Part shown: positions 6,900-13,333 of the stretch, one piece after another
How positions within the stretch are numbered: position 1 is the stretch's first letter
Layout: the number at the start of each line of letters is the position of its first letter
Source of the DNA: Thermoproteota archaeon
GTDB taxonomy: Archaea; Thermoproteota; Methanomethylicia; Methanomethylicales; Methanomethylicaceae
Length of the DNA stretch: 14,576 bases
Direction: 5' to 3'
Assembly (NCBI GenBank): GCA_030055545.1
Contig: JASFYK010000020.1
Location: 1-14,576 of the forward strand
The notes under the pieces: model-generated
Told to the model about the DNA's origin: nothing
What the model saw: only the letters and a program-made list of their open reading frames with translations
Database searches by the model: none
Translations under genes and position numbers: made by a program

Positions 6900-7622
6900 A
6901 TGGGTAAGAGACAAGTTCTTCAGAGGAGGGGTCGTGGGGGGTCCGTGTTCAAATCCCCCTCGTGGAGGAGGCTCGGCAGGGTGGGCTACTCCCAGATCAC
7001 GGAGGAGGAAAAGTCCGGCAGCGTGGAGTTCGCAGTTCAGGAGATCCTTCACGAATCAGGAAGGGCAGCTCCGGTGATGGCGGTGAAGTCAAAGTCTGGC
7101 ACGAGAGTGCTGATGATTGCACCAGAGGGGTGCTTTGTCGGGCAGAAGGTCTACTTCGGATCAAAAGCCCCTGTCAACGTGGGCAATGTGCTGCCGTTGA
7201 GTAGCATACCTGAGGGCACGATGGTTTGCAACATAGAGGGAAAACCTAACGACGGAGGGAGATATGTCAGGTCTGCCGGCGGATATGCGACCGTCGTCTC
7301 GCACACGCCTGACGGAGTGCTGTGCCAGTTCCCCTCCGGCGGGATAAAGACCTTCCCGGAGGAGTGCCGCGCGACCGTCGGTATTGTCGCCTCGGGTGGA
7401 ATCATCGAGAAGCCGGTTCTGAAGGCCGGATCGAACTACCACAAGTACAGGGCAAGGTCGGTCAAGTACCCGCGCGTCAGGGGCAAGGCAATGAGCCCAT
7501 ACGCACATCCGCACGGAGGCGGAGCGCACCCAAAGGGAGGCAGGCCGGTTGCGAGGAATGCCCCGCCAGGACAGAAGGTTGGGATCATCGCCTCAAGGCG
7601 CACGGGCAGGACAAAGAAGTGA
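6900..7622 (+). CDS. rpl2: Large-subunit ribosomal protein uL2
   Basis: The 240-residue protein has the archaeal L2 layout: N-terminal GKRQVLQRRGRGGSVFKSPS, an OB-fold, an SH3-like domain with GNVLPLSSIPEGTMVCNIE, RSAGGYATVVSH and FPSGGIKTFPEECRATVG, then the rRNA-binding tail with AMSPYAHPHGGGAHPKGG (HPHGGG at 203-208) and a basic GIIASRRTGRTKK end. The histidine of this loop corresponds to the one near the peptidyl-transferase centre in bacterial L2. The gene starts nine bases after the uL23 stop; GGTG at 6890-6893 serves as a modest ribosome binding site. Nothing is unusual in length or composition. Confidence 0.98.
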   Translation: MGKRQVLQRRGRGGSVFKSPSWRRLGRVGYSQITEEEKSGSVEFAVQEILHESGRAAPVMAVKSKSGTRVLMIAPEGCFVGQKVYFGSKAPVNVGNVLPLSSIPEGTMVCNIEGKPNDGGRYVRSAGGYATVVSHTPDGVLCQFPSGGIKTFPEECRATVGIVASGGIIEKPVLKAGSNYHKYRARSVKYPRVRGKAMSPYAHPHGGGAHPKGGRPVARNAPPGQKVGIIASRRTGRTKK

Positions 7623-7650
7623 TATGGAGTGAAATGGAGGAGGGAGAGAT

Positions 7651-8052
7651 ATGGCATATAGAGAATTCACCTACCGCGGATACACTGCAAGCCAGCTCGC
7701 GAGCATGCCGATGGACGAGTTCATCAGACTGTTGCCCAGCAGGCAGCGCAGGTCCCTTCTGAGGGGGCTCACCCCTGATCAGAGGGCTCTCTTCGAGCGG
7801 ATAAGGAAGGCCAAGACCTCGAAGGGCAAGAAAGTGGTCATCAGGACACACTGCAGGGACATGATAATCCTGCCAGAGATGATCGGGCTTACCATATCAG
7901 TGCACAACGGCAAGGAGTTCGTCCCGGTCGAAATACTACCAGAGATGGTGGGCAAGTATCTCGGAGAGTTCGCGGTAACGACAGCCAAGGTAACGCACGG
8001 CGCTCCTGGTCTGAAGGCCACGAGGAGCTCGATGTTCATACCGCTCAAGTAA
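7651..8052 (+). CDS. rps19: Small-subunit ribosomal protein uS19
   Basis: A 133-residue S19. The archaeal N-terminal extension EFTYRGYTASQLASMPMDEF, the RRSLLRGLTP segment and the conserved core VIRTHCRDMIILPEMIGL, ISVHNGKEFVPVEI, MVGKYLGEF and THGAPGLKATRSS are all present. uS19 lies in the head of the 30S subunit near the decoding site and bridges to the large subunit. The ATG is preceded by a purine run containing GGAGGAGGGAG (7636-7646). The stop is immediately followed by six T residues and an apparent transcription break, so this seems to be the last gene of its transcript, which is not the usual position of uS19 within the cluster. Confidence 0.97.
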   Translation: MAYREFTYRGYTASQLASMPMDEFIRLLPSRQRRSLLRGLTPDQRALFERIRKAKTSKGKKVVIRTHCRDMIILPEMIGLTISVHNGKEFVPVEILPEMVGKYLGEFAVTTAKVTHGAPGLKATRSSMFIPLK

Positions 8053-8107
8053 TTTTTTCTTTCCATCCATTTTTCGGGTCGGGCATTAACTTGCCCTTCC
8101 ATTTTTT
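8053..8107 (+). terminator. Probable T-tract terminator after uS19
   Basis: Three T-runs follow the uS19 stop: TTTTTT at 8053-8058, TTTTT at 8070-8074 and TTTTTT at 8102-8107. Between the last two lies a perfect 5-bp inverted repeat, GGGCA-TTAACT-TGCCC (8081-8096). Archaeal RNA polymerase terminates at T-rich tracts, with or without a hairpin. This is the only stretch of this kind inside the ribosomal-protein run. Confidence 0.55.
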
Positions 8108-8114
8108 GTGAAAA

Positions 8115-8125
8115 ACTTTTTATAG
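8115..8125 (+). promoter_or_regulatory. TATA-like element for uL22 and downstream genes
   Basis: ACTTTTTATAG closely resembles the element at 3627-3638 and an archaeal TATA box. A start about 25 bases downstream (near 8145-8150) would give a leader of roughly 35-40 bases before the uL22 ATG at 8184. Together with the T-tracts just upstream it suggests a second transcription unit starting at uL22. Confidence 0.55.
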
Positions 8126-8183
8126 CCCCCCCAAGTTGTAAACTGTGCAATCTGAACTATGATAGAGGTTGGAAGTGTTCCCG

Positions 8184-8657
8184 ATGCCTGAATGGGGATA
8201 TTCAATGGTCGAAATTGACCCTGACCGGATGGCCAAAGCAAGCGGTAGGGATCTCAGGATCTCGCCTAAGGAGGCCAGGGAGATCTGTGCTACCATCAAG
8301 AACATGCGCCTAGACGATGCGATAAGCTATCTCGAGCGCGTGACTCAGAAGAAGGAAGGCGTTCCATACAGAAGGTTCAACTCGAACGTCCCTCACCACC
8401 CAGAGATCGCAGCCAGGTGGGGTGTCCCGTCAGGCAGGTATCCTGTAAAGGCGTCCTCTGAGATCATCAAGATCCTCAAGAACGCCAAGGCAAATGCGGA
8501 GAACAAGGGTCTGGACAGCGAGCGCCTCAGGATAGTCCATGCCTGCGCGCAGGCGGGACTGCGCATGAGGAACTACATCCCGAGGGCATTCGGCCGGGCC
8601 ACACCCTTCTACCACCCGCTCACCCATGTTGAGATTGTAGTCGAGGAGGAAGCCTGA
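8184..8657 (+). CDS. rpl22: Large-subunit ribosomal protein uL22
   Basis: A 157-residue L22 of archaeal type: GYSMVEIDPDRMAKASGRDL with RISPKEAREIC near the N-terminus, then VPYRRFNSNVPHHP, GRYPVKASSEIIKILKNAKANAENKGLD, and a C-terminal beta hairpin region RMRNYIPRAFGRATPFYHPLTHVEI that lines the exit tunnel in known structures. Possible starts are TTG 8169, GTG 8175 and ATG 8184. ATG is chosen because archaeal L22 proteins begin within a few residues of the WGYS-like segment; the purine run GGAAGTG six bases upstream could act as binding site, though GAGGT at 8166-8169 would fit GTG 8175 well. The start is therefore uncertain by three to five codons. Confidence 0.95.
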   Translation: MPEWGYSMVEIDPDRMAKASGRDLRISPKEAREICATIKNMRLDDAISYLERVTQKKEGVPYRRFNSNVPHHPEIAARWGVPSGRYPVKASSEIIKILKNAKANAENKGLDSERLRIVHACAQAGLRMRNYIPRAFGRATPFYHPLTHVEIVVEEEA

Positions 8658-8659
8658 GT

Positions 8660-9271
8660 TTGAGCGTAATGAAGTTTTTCATCGGTAAACTCTCTAAGAA
8701 CATGATCATAGACAATTACCTGAGGAATGAGCTTAAGAGGGCAGGATACGCCGGGGTCGAATTCCAGAAGACCCCACTCGGCAACCGAGTCGTGATCTAC
8801 GCCGAGCGCCCTGGAATGGTCATAGGCAGGCAGGGAGCAACGATCCGTGAGCTTGCCCAAGTCATCGAGTCAAAGTACCAGCTTGAGAGCCCCCAGATCG
8901 CGGTCATCCCGGTCCAGAACCCTGAGCTCAACGCAAGGATCATGGCTGGCAGGGTTGCGTCTGCGCTCGAGAGGGGGATACACTTCAGGAGGGCGGCATT
9001 CATCGCGCTCAGGCAGATAATGGAGGCAGGTGCGCGCGGCGCCGAGATCGTGATTAGGGGCAAGCTCTCTACCGAGAGGGCGAGGTATGAAAAGTTCAAG
9101 TCTGGCGCGGTCCTGAAGGCAGGGGAGCCCAGAAAGTATGCTGTAGACCGTGCGGTTACGCACGTCCAGCTAAAGCCTGGGATGTTCGGCATACAGGTCA
9201 GCATATACCTCCCGATCAACACGATAGACGACATCCACGTCACAGAGCCGAAGCAAGTAGCAGCGGAGTGA
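8660..9271 (+). CDS. rps3: Small-subunit ribosomal protein uS3 (KH domain)
   Basis: The 203-residue protein has an N-terminal type-II KH domain with GMVIGRQG (52-59, the GxxG loop) and a C-terminal S3 domain with NARIMAGRVASALERGIHFRRAA and GAEIVIRGKLSTERA. uS3 lies at the mRNA entry channel of the 30S subunit. The start is TTG at 8660 (MSVMKFF), two bases after the uL22 stop. GAGGAGGA at 8643-8650 stands nine bases upstream, whereas the ATG at 8669 would be about 18 bases from it. Archaeal S3 proteins often begin M-S-x-x-K-x-F, which supports the TTG. The C-terminus is short, as is usual in archaea. Confidence 0.97.
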   Translation: MSVMKFFIGKLSKNMIIDNYLRNELKRAGYAGVEFQKTPLGNRVVIYAERPGMVIGRQGATIRELAQVIESKYQLESPQIAVIPVQNPELNARIMAGRVASALERGIHFRRAAFIALRQIMEAGARGAEIVIRGKLSTERARYEKFKSGAVLKAGEPRKYAVDRAVTHVQLKPGMFGIQVSIYLPINTIDDIHVTEPKQVAAE

Positions 9272-9280
9272 GTGGTGCGC

Positions 9281-9523
9281 ATGGCTATTTTCAGGATAAA
9301 CGAGATCAGGAAGATGCCCAAGGAAGAGAGGAAAACCAAGCTCAACGAGCTCAAAGTCGAGCTCTCCAAGCTCATGACTGCAAAGGCTATGGGCGGGTCT
9401 TTGGAGAACCCATCAAGGATAAGGCTACTGAGGAAGACCATAGCCAGGTTCCACACCGTCGAACGGGAGGAGGCCCTGGGCATTAGGAAGGCAGAGGTCG
9501 AACAGGAGGCGCCGAAGGCATGA
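9281..9523 (+). CDS. rpl29: Large-subunit ribosomal protein uL29
   Basis: An 80-residue L29: MAIFRINEIRKMPKEERKTK followed by a long helix, LNELKVELSKL, then NPSRIRLLRKTIARFHTV, the second helix with the family's R-x-x-R-K-x-I-A-R pattern. It lies at the exit tunnel beside uL23. The ATG at 9281 is preferred because archaeal L29 proteins begin MAI-; in-frame GTGs at 9272 and 9275 are alternatives, with GGAGTGAG overlapping them. The short tail EVEQEAPKA is acidic. The stop overlaps the next start (ATGA). No aIF1/SUI1 gene follows, though many archaea have one here. Confidence 0.95.
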   Translation: MAIFRINEIRKMPKEERKTKLNELKVELSKLMTAKAMGGSLENPSRIRLLRKTIARFHTVEREEALGIRKAEVEQEAPKA

Positions 9524-9801
9524 ATGTGATGCCCGAGAACATAATCTACAACGAGCTGATAGGTCTGAGGGTAAGCGTGGTTGGATCGACAGACCCTTCG
9601 CTGTCGGGCGTTTCTGGCACTGTGGTTGACGAGACTGCAAATATGCTCGTAGTCTCGACCGCAGGATCAGCCTGCAAGAAGATGATCCCTAAGATGGCAT
9701 CAAGGTTCTCTTTCTTCATTCCGGAGGAAGTCGTCGTCGAAGGACGCGAAATTGCGATGCGCCCGGAAGAGAGGCTAAAGAGGTTACAGAGGAGGCACTA
9801 A
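9520..9801 (+). CDS. rnp1: RNase P protein component 1 (Rpp29/Pop4 family)
   Basis: A 93-residue protein of the POP4/Rpp29 family, an OB/Sm-like beta barrel that in archaeal RNase P pairs with Rpp21 and supports the specificity domain of the RNA in 5' tRNA maturation. Diagnostic parts are NELIGLRVSVVGSTDPSLSG, GTVVDETANMLVV, MIPKMASRFSFFIP and REIAMRPEERLKR. The location between uL29 and uS17 is typical for archaea and links tRNA processing with ribosome supply. The ATG at 9520 overlaps the uL29 stop by four bases, implying coupling; a second in-frame ATG at 9529 could also be used. The length is near the family minimum. Confidence 0.94.
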   Translation: MNVMPENIIYNELIGLRVSVVGSTDPSLSGVSGTVVDETANMLVVSTAGSACKKMIPKMASRFSFFIPEEVVVEGREIAMRPEERLKRLQRRH

Positions 9802-9804
9802 GAC

Positions 9805-10125
9805 ATGTCCCAGTCAGCTAAAGAGTTGAAAACCGAGTCATGTGGGGACAAGGACTGCCCCATCCACGGGGAGCTTTCCACCCGCGGGACCGTCCTATCA
9901 GGGGTGGTCGTGAGCGACAAGATGAACAAGACCGTTGTGGTCCAGATCGACTACCTCCATTACTTCCCAAAGTACAACCGGTACGGGAAGAGGAGGAGCA
10001 AGATACATGCACACAACCCGCCCTGCATCCATGCAGCTAAGGGTGACCTAGTCAAGATAATTGAGTGCAGGCCTCTCAGCAAGACCGTCTCGTATGTGGT
10101 GGTAGAGAAGAAGGCAGGTGTCTGA
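9805..10125 (+). CDS. rps17: Small-subunit ribosomal protein uS17
   Basis: A 106-residue archaeal S17. The N-terminal CGDKDCPIHG (C13, C18, H21) corresponds to the C-x4-C-P-x-H-G motif found in archaeal S17 proteins, possibly a metal site. The OB-fold follows: GVVVSDKMNKTVVVQ, YFPKYNRYGKRRSKIHAHNPP, GDLVKIIECRPLSKTVSYVVV. It binds 16S rRNA early in 30S assembly. GGAGG at 9791-9795 precedes the ATG by nine bases, and the Rnp1 stop is three bases upstream. Confidence 0.97.
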   Translation: MSQSAKELKTESCGDKDCPIHGELSTRGTVLSGVVVSDKMNKTVVVQIDYLHYFPKYNRYGKRRSKIHAHNPPCIHAAKGDLVKIIECRPLSKTVSYVVVEKKAGV

Positions 10126-10127
10126 GG

Positions 10128-10556
10128 ATGGCAAAGCGAGGTAAGGGTTTAGGGGGAGGAATAACATACAGGCCTGGGATCAGCGCAGGTCTCGAGCATG
10201 AGTCGCTCCTCAGGTGCGCAGACAACAGCGGCGCAAAAGTCCTCCAGATAATAGGGGTGCCTAGGACAAAGACCCGGATCAGGCGAGTCGCCAGCGCCAC
10301 TGTTGGCGACAAGGTGATAATCTCCGTCAAGGAGGGGACCCCTGAGGTTAGGCGGCAGATATTCCACGCAGTCATAATAAGGCAGAGGAAGCCTTTCAGG
10401 AGGATGGACGGCACCTGGATCCAGTTCGAGGACAACGCAGGAGTCATAGTCACTGAAGAGGGCGAAACGAAAGGCACAGAGATTAGGGGGCCGGTCGCAA
10501 AGGAGGCTGCCGAGAGGTGGCCCAAGGTAGCGGGGCTGGCCTCTATAGTAGTGTAG
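10128..10556 (+). CDS. rpl14: Large-subunit ribosomal protein uL14
   Basis: A 142-residue L14 with a short Gly-rich archaeal N-terminus (AKRGKGLGGGITYRPGISAG), then the conserved barrel: LRCADNSGAKVLQIIGV, GDKVIISVKEGTPEVRRQ, AVIIRQRKPFRRMDGTWIQF, EDNAGVIVTEEGETKGTEI and GPVAKEAAERWPKVAGLAS. uL14 sits on the subunit interface and, in archaea and eukaryotes, is the contact for anti-association factor IF6. The start is ATG 10128: AGGTG at 10116-10120 is seven bases upstream and the protein begins as other archaeal L14s do. The frame is open 21 codons further upstream, but that lies inside uS17 and is not L14-like. Confidence 0.97.
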   Translation: MAKRGKGLGGGITYRPGISAGLEHESLLRCADNSGAKVLQIIGVPRTKTRIRRVASATVGDKVIISVKEGTPEVRRQIFHAVIIRQRKPFRRMDGTWIQFEDNAGVIVTEEGETKGTEIRGPVAKEAAERWPKVAGLASIVV

Positions 10557-10566
10557 GTGAGACCGA

Positions 10567-10914
10567 ATGTCAAGCGTAAAGCCAAAGAAACAAAGGAAGA
10601 TGCTGGACGAGTCAACATACAGGAAGCGGCAGATACGCGCGCCGCTCTCGAAGGATCTCAGGTCAAAGTACGGTAAGAGGACCGTCTCACTGAGGAAAGG
10701 GGACACAGTCCAGGTCACCAGAGGGGACTACAAGGGGCACGAGGGTAAGGTAGCTTCAGTCGACACCTCTGAGATGCGCATAACTGTCGAGGGGGTCAAC
10801 ACTAAGAAGATGGACGGGACCACGATCCCAGTCAAGATCTCTCCCTCCAAGGTTATGGTCACGAAGCTGGACCTATCTGACAAGATCAGGAAGGATTCAT
10901 TCAAAGGTGATTAA
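10567..10914 (+). CDS. rpl24: Large-subunit ribosomal protein uL24 (KOW)
   Basis: A 115-residue L24. It opens with a basic stretch (KPKKQRKM), then APLSKDLRSKYGKRTVSLRKGD and the KOW motif VQVTRGDYKGHEGKVASVD (about 48-66), and ends with a segment that fits the archaeal family, VEGVNTKKMDGTTIPVKISP and VMVTKLDL. uL24 is an assembly initiator of the large subunit, near the exit tunnel. AGGTGA at 10555-10560 is six bases before the ATG. Confidence 0.96.
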   Translation: MSSVKPKKQRKMLDESTYRKRQIRAPLSKDLRSKYGKRTVSLRKGDTVQVTRGDYKGHEGKVASVDTSEMRITVEGVNTKKMDGTTIPVKISPSKVMVTKLDLSDKIRKDSFKGD

Positions 10915-10916
10915 AA

Positions 10917-10923
10917 GGAGGAT
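10917..10923 (+). promoter_or_regulatory. Ribosome binding site fixing the eS4 TTG start
   Basis: GGAGGAT follows the uL24 stop and lies five to seven bases before TTG at 10929. No in-frame ATG occurs nearby and the translated N-terminus matches eS4, so the TTG is well supported. Confidence 0.8.
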
Positions 10924-10928
10924 TAAGA

Positions 10929-11663
10929 TTGGCAGGACACCTTAGGACTTATCCGGCGCCCAGGCACTGGCCTGTCGCCATAAAAGAAAGGGCATTCACG
11001 GTGAAGCCGTCTGCCGGACCGCATCCAATCGAAGAGTGCATACCCTTGGGCATACTGCTCAGGGATGTGCTCGGGAAGGTAAAGACAATCGGCGAGGCAA
11101 AGAGGGCCCTCTCCGAGAGGAAGGTGTTTGTGGACGGGAGGGCTAGGACGGACTACCGCTACCCTGTAGGCTTGATGGACATCATTCACATCAAGCCCGA
11201 GGAAGCTTACTTCAGGGTGATCTCACACAAGGTCAAGAAATTGGCTTTGATGAAGATCCCAGCTGAAGAGGCTACGTTCAAGCTCCTGAAGATCACTGGA
11301 AAGCGACTGCTAAAGCAAGGAAAGCTCCAGCTCGCCTTCCACGACGGCAGCACGAAGATATTCGAGGTCGAAGACCCGTTCAACATCCAGCTCCCGTATA
11401 TGACTAACGACGTGCTCAAAATATCCCTCTCAGATGACCAGGTGGTGGATCATCTTCCCCTTGCGCAGGGATCATTTGTGGTTGTGACTGGGGGGCGCAA
11501 CGTAGGACAGTACGGTACTGTTCTCGAAGTTCCAGAGAGCAAGTCTCCTAACGCCCTTGCCAAAGTCTCAATAGGCGGTAACGAGACTACCGTTACGCTT
11601 AAGTACCTATTCCCGATAGGGAAGGAGAGTCCGATCATTACCATAAATGGAGAGGTGGCATAG
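10929..11663 (+). CDS. rps4e: Small-subunit ribosomal protein eS4
   Basis: A 244-residue S4e, a protein limited to archaea and eukaryotes. N-terminal AGHLRTYPAPRHWPVAIKER leads into an S4-type RNA-binding domain (about 39-90: IPLGILLRDVLGKVKTIGEA, KVFVDGRARTDYRYPVGLMD), the central S4e domain (YFRVISHKVKKLALMKI, GKLQLAFHDGST) and a C-terminal KOW region (GSFVVVTGGRNVGQYGTVLEV). It binds 16S rRNA in the small subunit. Translation starts at TTG behind a strong GGAGG. The gene stops just inside the upstream reach of the uL5 frame, one base before the preferred uL5 TTG. Confidence 0.97.
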   Translation: MAGHLRTYPAPRHWPVAIKERAFTVKPSAGPHPIEECIPLGILLRDVLGKVKTIGEAKRALSERKVFVDGRARTDYRYPVGLMDIIHIKPEEAYFRVISHKVKKLALMKIPAEEATFKLLKITGKRLLKQGKLQLAFHDGSTKIFEVEDPFNIQLPYMTNDVLKISLSDDQVVDHLPLAQGSFVVVTGGRNVGQYGTVLEVPESKSPNALAKVSIGGNETTVTLKYLFPIGKESPIITINGEVA

Positions 11664-11664
11664 G

Positions 11665-12216
11665 TTGTCCGAGGGTGCTACCGCCGCCGCAGGCGGCGAA
11701 TTGAACCCCATGCGTGAGATAAGACTTGGTAAAGTCGTCGTCAACATGGGACTGGGGGAGGGCGGAGAGAGGCTAGAGAAGGCCATGACCGTCCTCAAGT
11801 CGATAACTGGCGCGAAGCCATGCCCTAGAAAGGCAAAGAAGTCCATACGCGATTTTGGGGTCAGGAAGGGCGAAAACATCGGCTGCGTAGTGACCCTAAG
11901 GGGCTCCCAGGCAGACGATTTCCTAAAGCGTGCATTCGAATCCTTGAAGAACAAGATCAAGGAGAGCTGCTTCGACAACTACGGGAACATATCATTCGGC
12001 ATCAAGGAGCACATAAACCTCCCCGGAACTAAATATGACCCGACGCTCGGCATATTTGGCATGAATGTCTGCATCGTCCTCGAGCGCCCCGGATATCGTG
12101 TTGCCAGGCGGAAAATGAGGCCCGGCACGATCGGGATGGGGCACCGCGTCAACAGGGACGAAGCGATAGAGTACATGAAGCGCCGGTTCGGCATCAATAT
12201 TGAAACGGAGGCCTAA
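11665..12216 (+). CDS. rpl5: Large-subunit ribosomal protein uL5
   Basis: A 183-residue archaeal L5: NPMREIRLGKVVVNMGLGEG, RLEKAMTVLKSITGAKPCPRKA, SIRDFGVRKGENIGCVVTLRG and the C-terminal FGMNVCIVLERPGYRVARRK followed by GHRVNRDEAIEYMKRRFGI. It anchors 5S rRNA to the large subunit together with uL18. The preferred start is TTG 11665, because GAGGTG at 11652-11657 stands seven bases before it and the resulting MSEGATAAAGGELNPMREI begins like other archaeal L5s. The frame is open from ATG 11647 inside eS4, but without a binding site. ATG 11710 is another possibility. A GC-only hairpin (11682-11698) lies between the TTG and that ATG. Confidence 0.96.
   Translation: MSEGATAAAGGELNPMREIRLGKVVVNMGLGEGGERLEKAMTVLKSITGAKPCPRKAKKSIRDFGVRKGENIGCVVTLRGSQADDFLKRAFESLKNKIKESCFDNYGNISFGIKEHINLPGTKYDPTLGIFGMNVCIVLERPGYRVARRKMRPGTIGMGHRVNRDEAIEYMKRRFGINIETEA
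11682..11698 (+). repeat. Perfect 7-bp GC inverted repeat in the uL5 5' region
   Basis: CGCCGCC-GCA-GGCGGCG is a perfect seven-pair stem of only G-C pairs with a three-base loop, fifteen bases after the uL5 TTG codon. It codes for the Ala-Ala-Ala-Gly-Gly part of the N-terminal extension. In mRNA it should be stable and could slow early elongation or favour initiation at the upstream TTG; this is inference. Confidence 0.6.
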
Positions 12217-12218
12217 AC

Positions 12219-12386
12219 ATGGGTAAATACCGTCAGCCAAAAGAGAGGAAATTCGGAAAAGGCAGTAGAAGGTGCAAGAGGTGCGGCTCTAAGGGGAGCA
12301 CCCTGATAAGGAGATATGGCTTGAACCTTTGCAGGCAGTGCTTCAGGGAATCGGCTGAGACGCTCGGCTTCAAGAAGTATCTGTGA
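12219..12386 (+). CDS. rps14: Small-subunit ribosomal protein uS14 (zinc form)
   Basis: A 55-residue protein I translated directly: MGKYRQPKERKFGKGSRRCK at the start, with a zinc-ribbon C19-x2-C22-x15-C38-x2-C41, then the conserved LCRQCFRESAETLGF and a KKYL end. This is the short zinc-binding S14 of archaea (S29 in eukaryotes), in the head of the 30S subunit. GGAGG at 12207-12211 lies seven bases before the ATG, and the uL5 stop is two bases upstream. The position between uL5 and uS8 is canonical. Confidence 0.96.
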   Translation: MGKYRQPKERKFGKGSRRCKRCGSKGSTLIRRYGLNLCRQCFRESAETLGFKKYL

Positions 12387-12398
12387 TGGTGATTGTCG

Positions 12399-12791
12399 AT
12401 GTGGGTACAGGATCCTCTTGCAAATTCACTTGTCAACATTATGAACAGCGAAGAGAGGGGTAAGAACGAGTGCATAGTCACTCCGGCACCCAAACTCATC
12501 GCGAACGTCCTCAGAGTCCTCCAAAAGTCAGGGTATGTGGGAGAGTTCGAGTACATCGATGACGGAAGACTGGGCAAACTAAGGATCCAGCTGCTCGGAA
12601 GGATCAATAAGTGCGGCGTGATCAAGCCCTACTTCAATGTTTCGTACAAAGATCTCGAGCGCGTCGCCCAGCAGTATCTCCCCGGAAAGGAGATTGGCTT
12701 CATCATACTCACAACGCCAAAGGGAATTATGACTCACAAAGAGGCCCTCGCCAACAGGATCGGAGGAAGGCTGTTGGCCTACGTCTACTGA
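12399..12791 (+). CDS. rps8: Small-subunit ribosomal protein uS8
   Basis: A 130-residue archaeal S8: DPLANSLVNIMNSEERGKNE, VTPAPKLIANVLRVLQKSGY, FEYIDDGRLGKLRIQLLGRI, NKCGVIKPYFNVSYKDLE and the signature TTPKGIMTHKEALANRIGG-x-LLAYVY at the end. It binds the central domain of 16S rRNA. ATG 12399 is preferred since GGTGAT at 12388-12393 is five bases before it; the in-frame TTG at 12393 would overlap that site. Confidence 0.96.
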   Translation: MWVQDPLANSLVNIMNSEERGKNECIVTPAPKLIANVLRVLQKSGYVGEFEYIDDGRLGKLRIQLLGRINKCGVIKPYFNVSYKDLERVAQQYLPGKEIGFIILTTPKGIMTHKEALANRIGGRLLAYVY

Positions 12792-12801
12792 GGTGGTGCA
12801 T

Positions 12802-13332
12802 GTGGTGGACTTCGCCTCTGCTAGAGTTCAGATCCCTGAAGGGATTCAGGTCGAGCTAAACGCGTCCGCCGTCACAGTGACAGGCCCGAAGGGGATGCTG
12901 ACTAGGGACTTCGCCCACACGGGTCTCAGGCTCTCGGTTGACGGTAATGCCGTTGACATCACTGCCACAATGAAGGGGAAGAAGCAAAGAGCGCTCGTCG
13001 GGACCGTGGCATCGCACATAAGGAACATGATAAAGGGAGTGACTCAGGGCCACGTTTACAAGATGAAGGTCGTCTATGCGCACTTCCCAATCACCGTCAA
13101 AGTAGCAGGAAGGGATGTGCTTATAGAGAACTTTATGGGGGAGCGTTCCAAGCGGCGTGCCAAGATAGTCGGGAATGCCAAAGTGACCGTCCAGGGCGAA
13201 GAGCTTCTGATCGAGGGTGTTGACAAGGAAGAGGTCGGTCAGACCGCAGCTAACATTCACATGGCGACACATGTGAAGAAGATGGATCCGAGGGTCTTCC
13301 AAGACGGAATATATCTGGCGGAGAGGGTGTGA
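12802..13332 (+). CDS. rpl6: Large-subunit ribosomal protein uL6
   Basis: A 176-residue L6 with two similar alpha/beta halves: ARVQIPEGIQVELNASAVTV-TGPKGMLTRDF with ALVGTVASHIRNMIKGVTQG, then KMKVVYAHFPITVKVAGRDV, IENFMGERSKRRAKIVG and the ending DPRVFQDGIYLAERV. It lies near the GTPase-associated and sarcin-ricin region of the large subunit. The start is ambiguous in a GTG-rich stretch (GTG at 12793, 12796, 12802 and 12805); GTG 12802 is chosen because GAGGTG at 12790-12795 leaves a six-base spacer. The ATG at 12800 is out of frame. The gene overlaps no neighbour and ends one base before eL32. Confidence 0.95.
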   Translation: MVDFASARVQIPEGIQVELNASAVTVTGPKGMLTRDFAHTGLRLSVDGNAVDITATMKGKKQRALVGTVASHIRNMIKGVTQGHVYKMKVVYAHFPITVKVAGRDVLIENFMGERSKRRAKIVGNAKVTVQGEELLIEGVDKEEVGQTAANIHMATHVKKMDPRVFQDGIYLAERV

Positions 13333-13333
13333 A

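Noticed and set aside
8797..9483. A 228-codon open frame on the minus strand opposite uS3 and uL29
   Set aside because: Hydrophobic, Ser/Leu-rich translation looks membrane-like, but it mirrors codon usage of the sense genes and has no ribosome binding site pattern.
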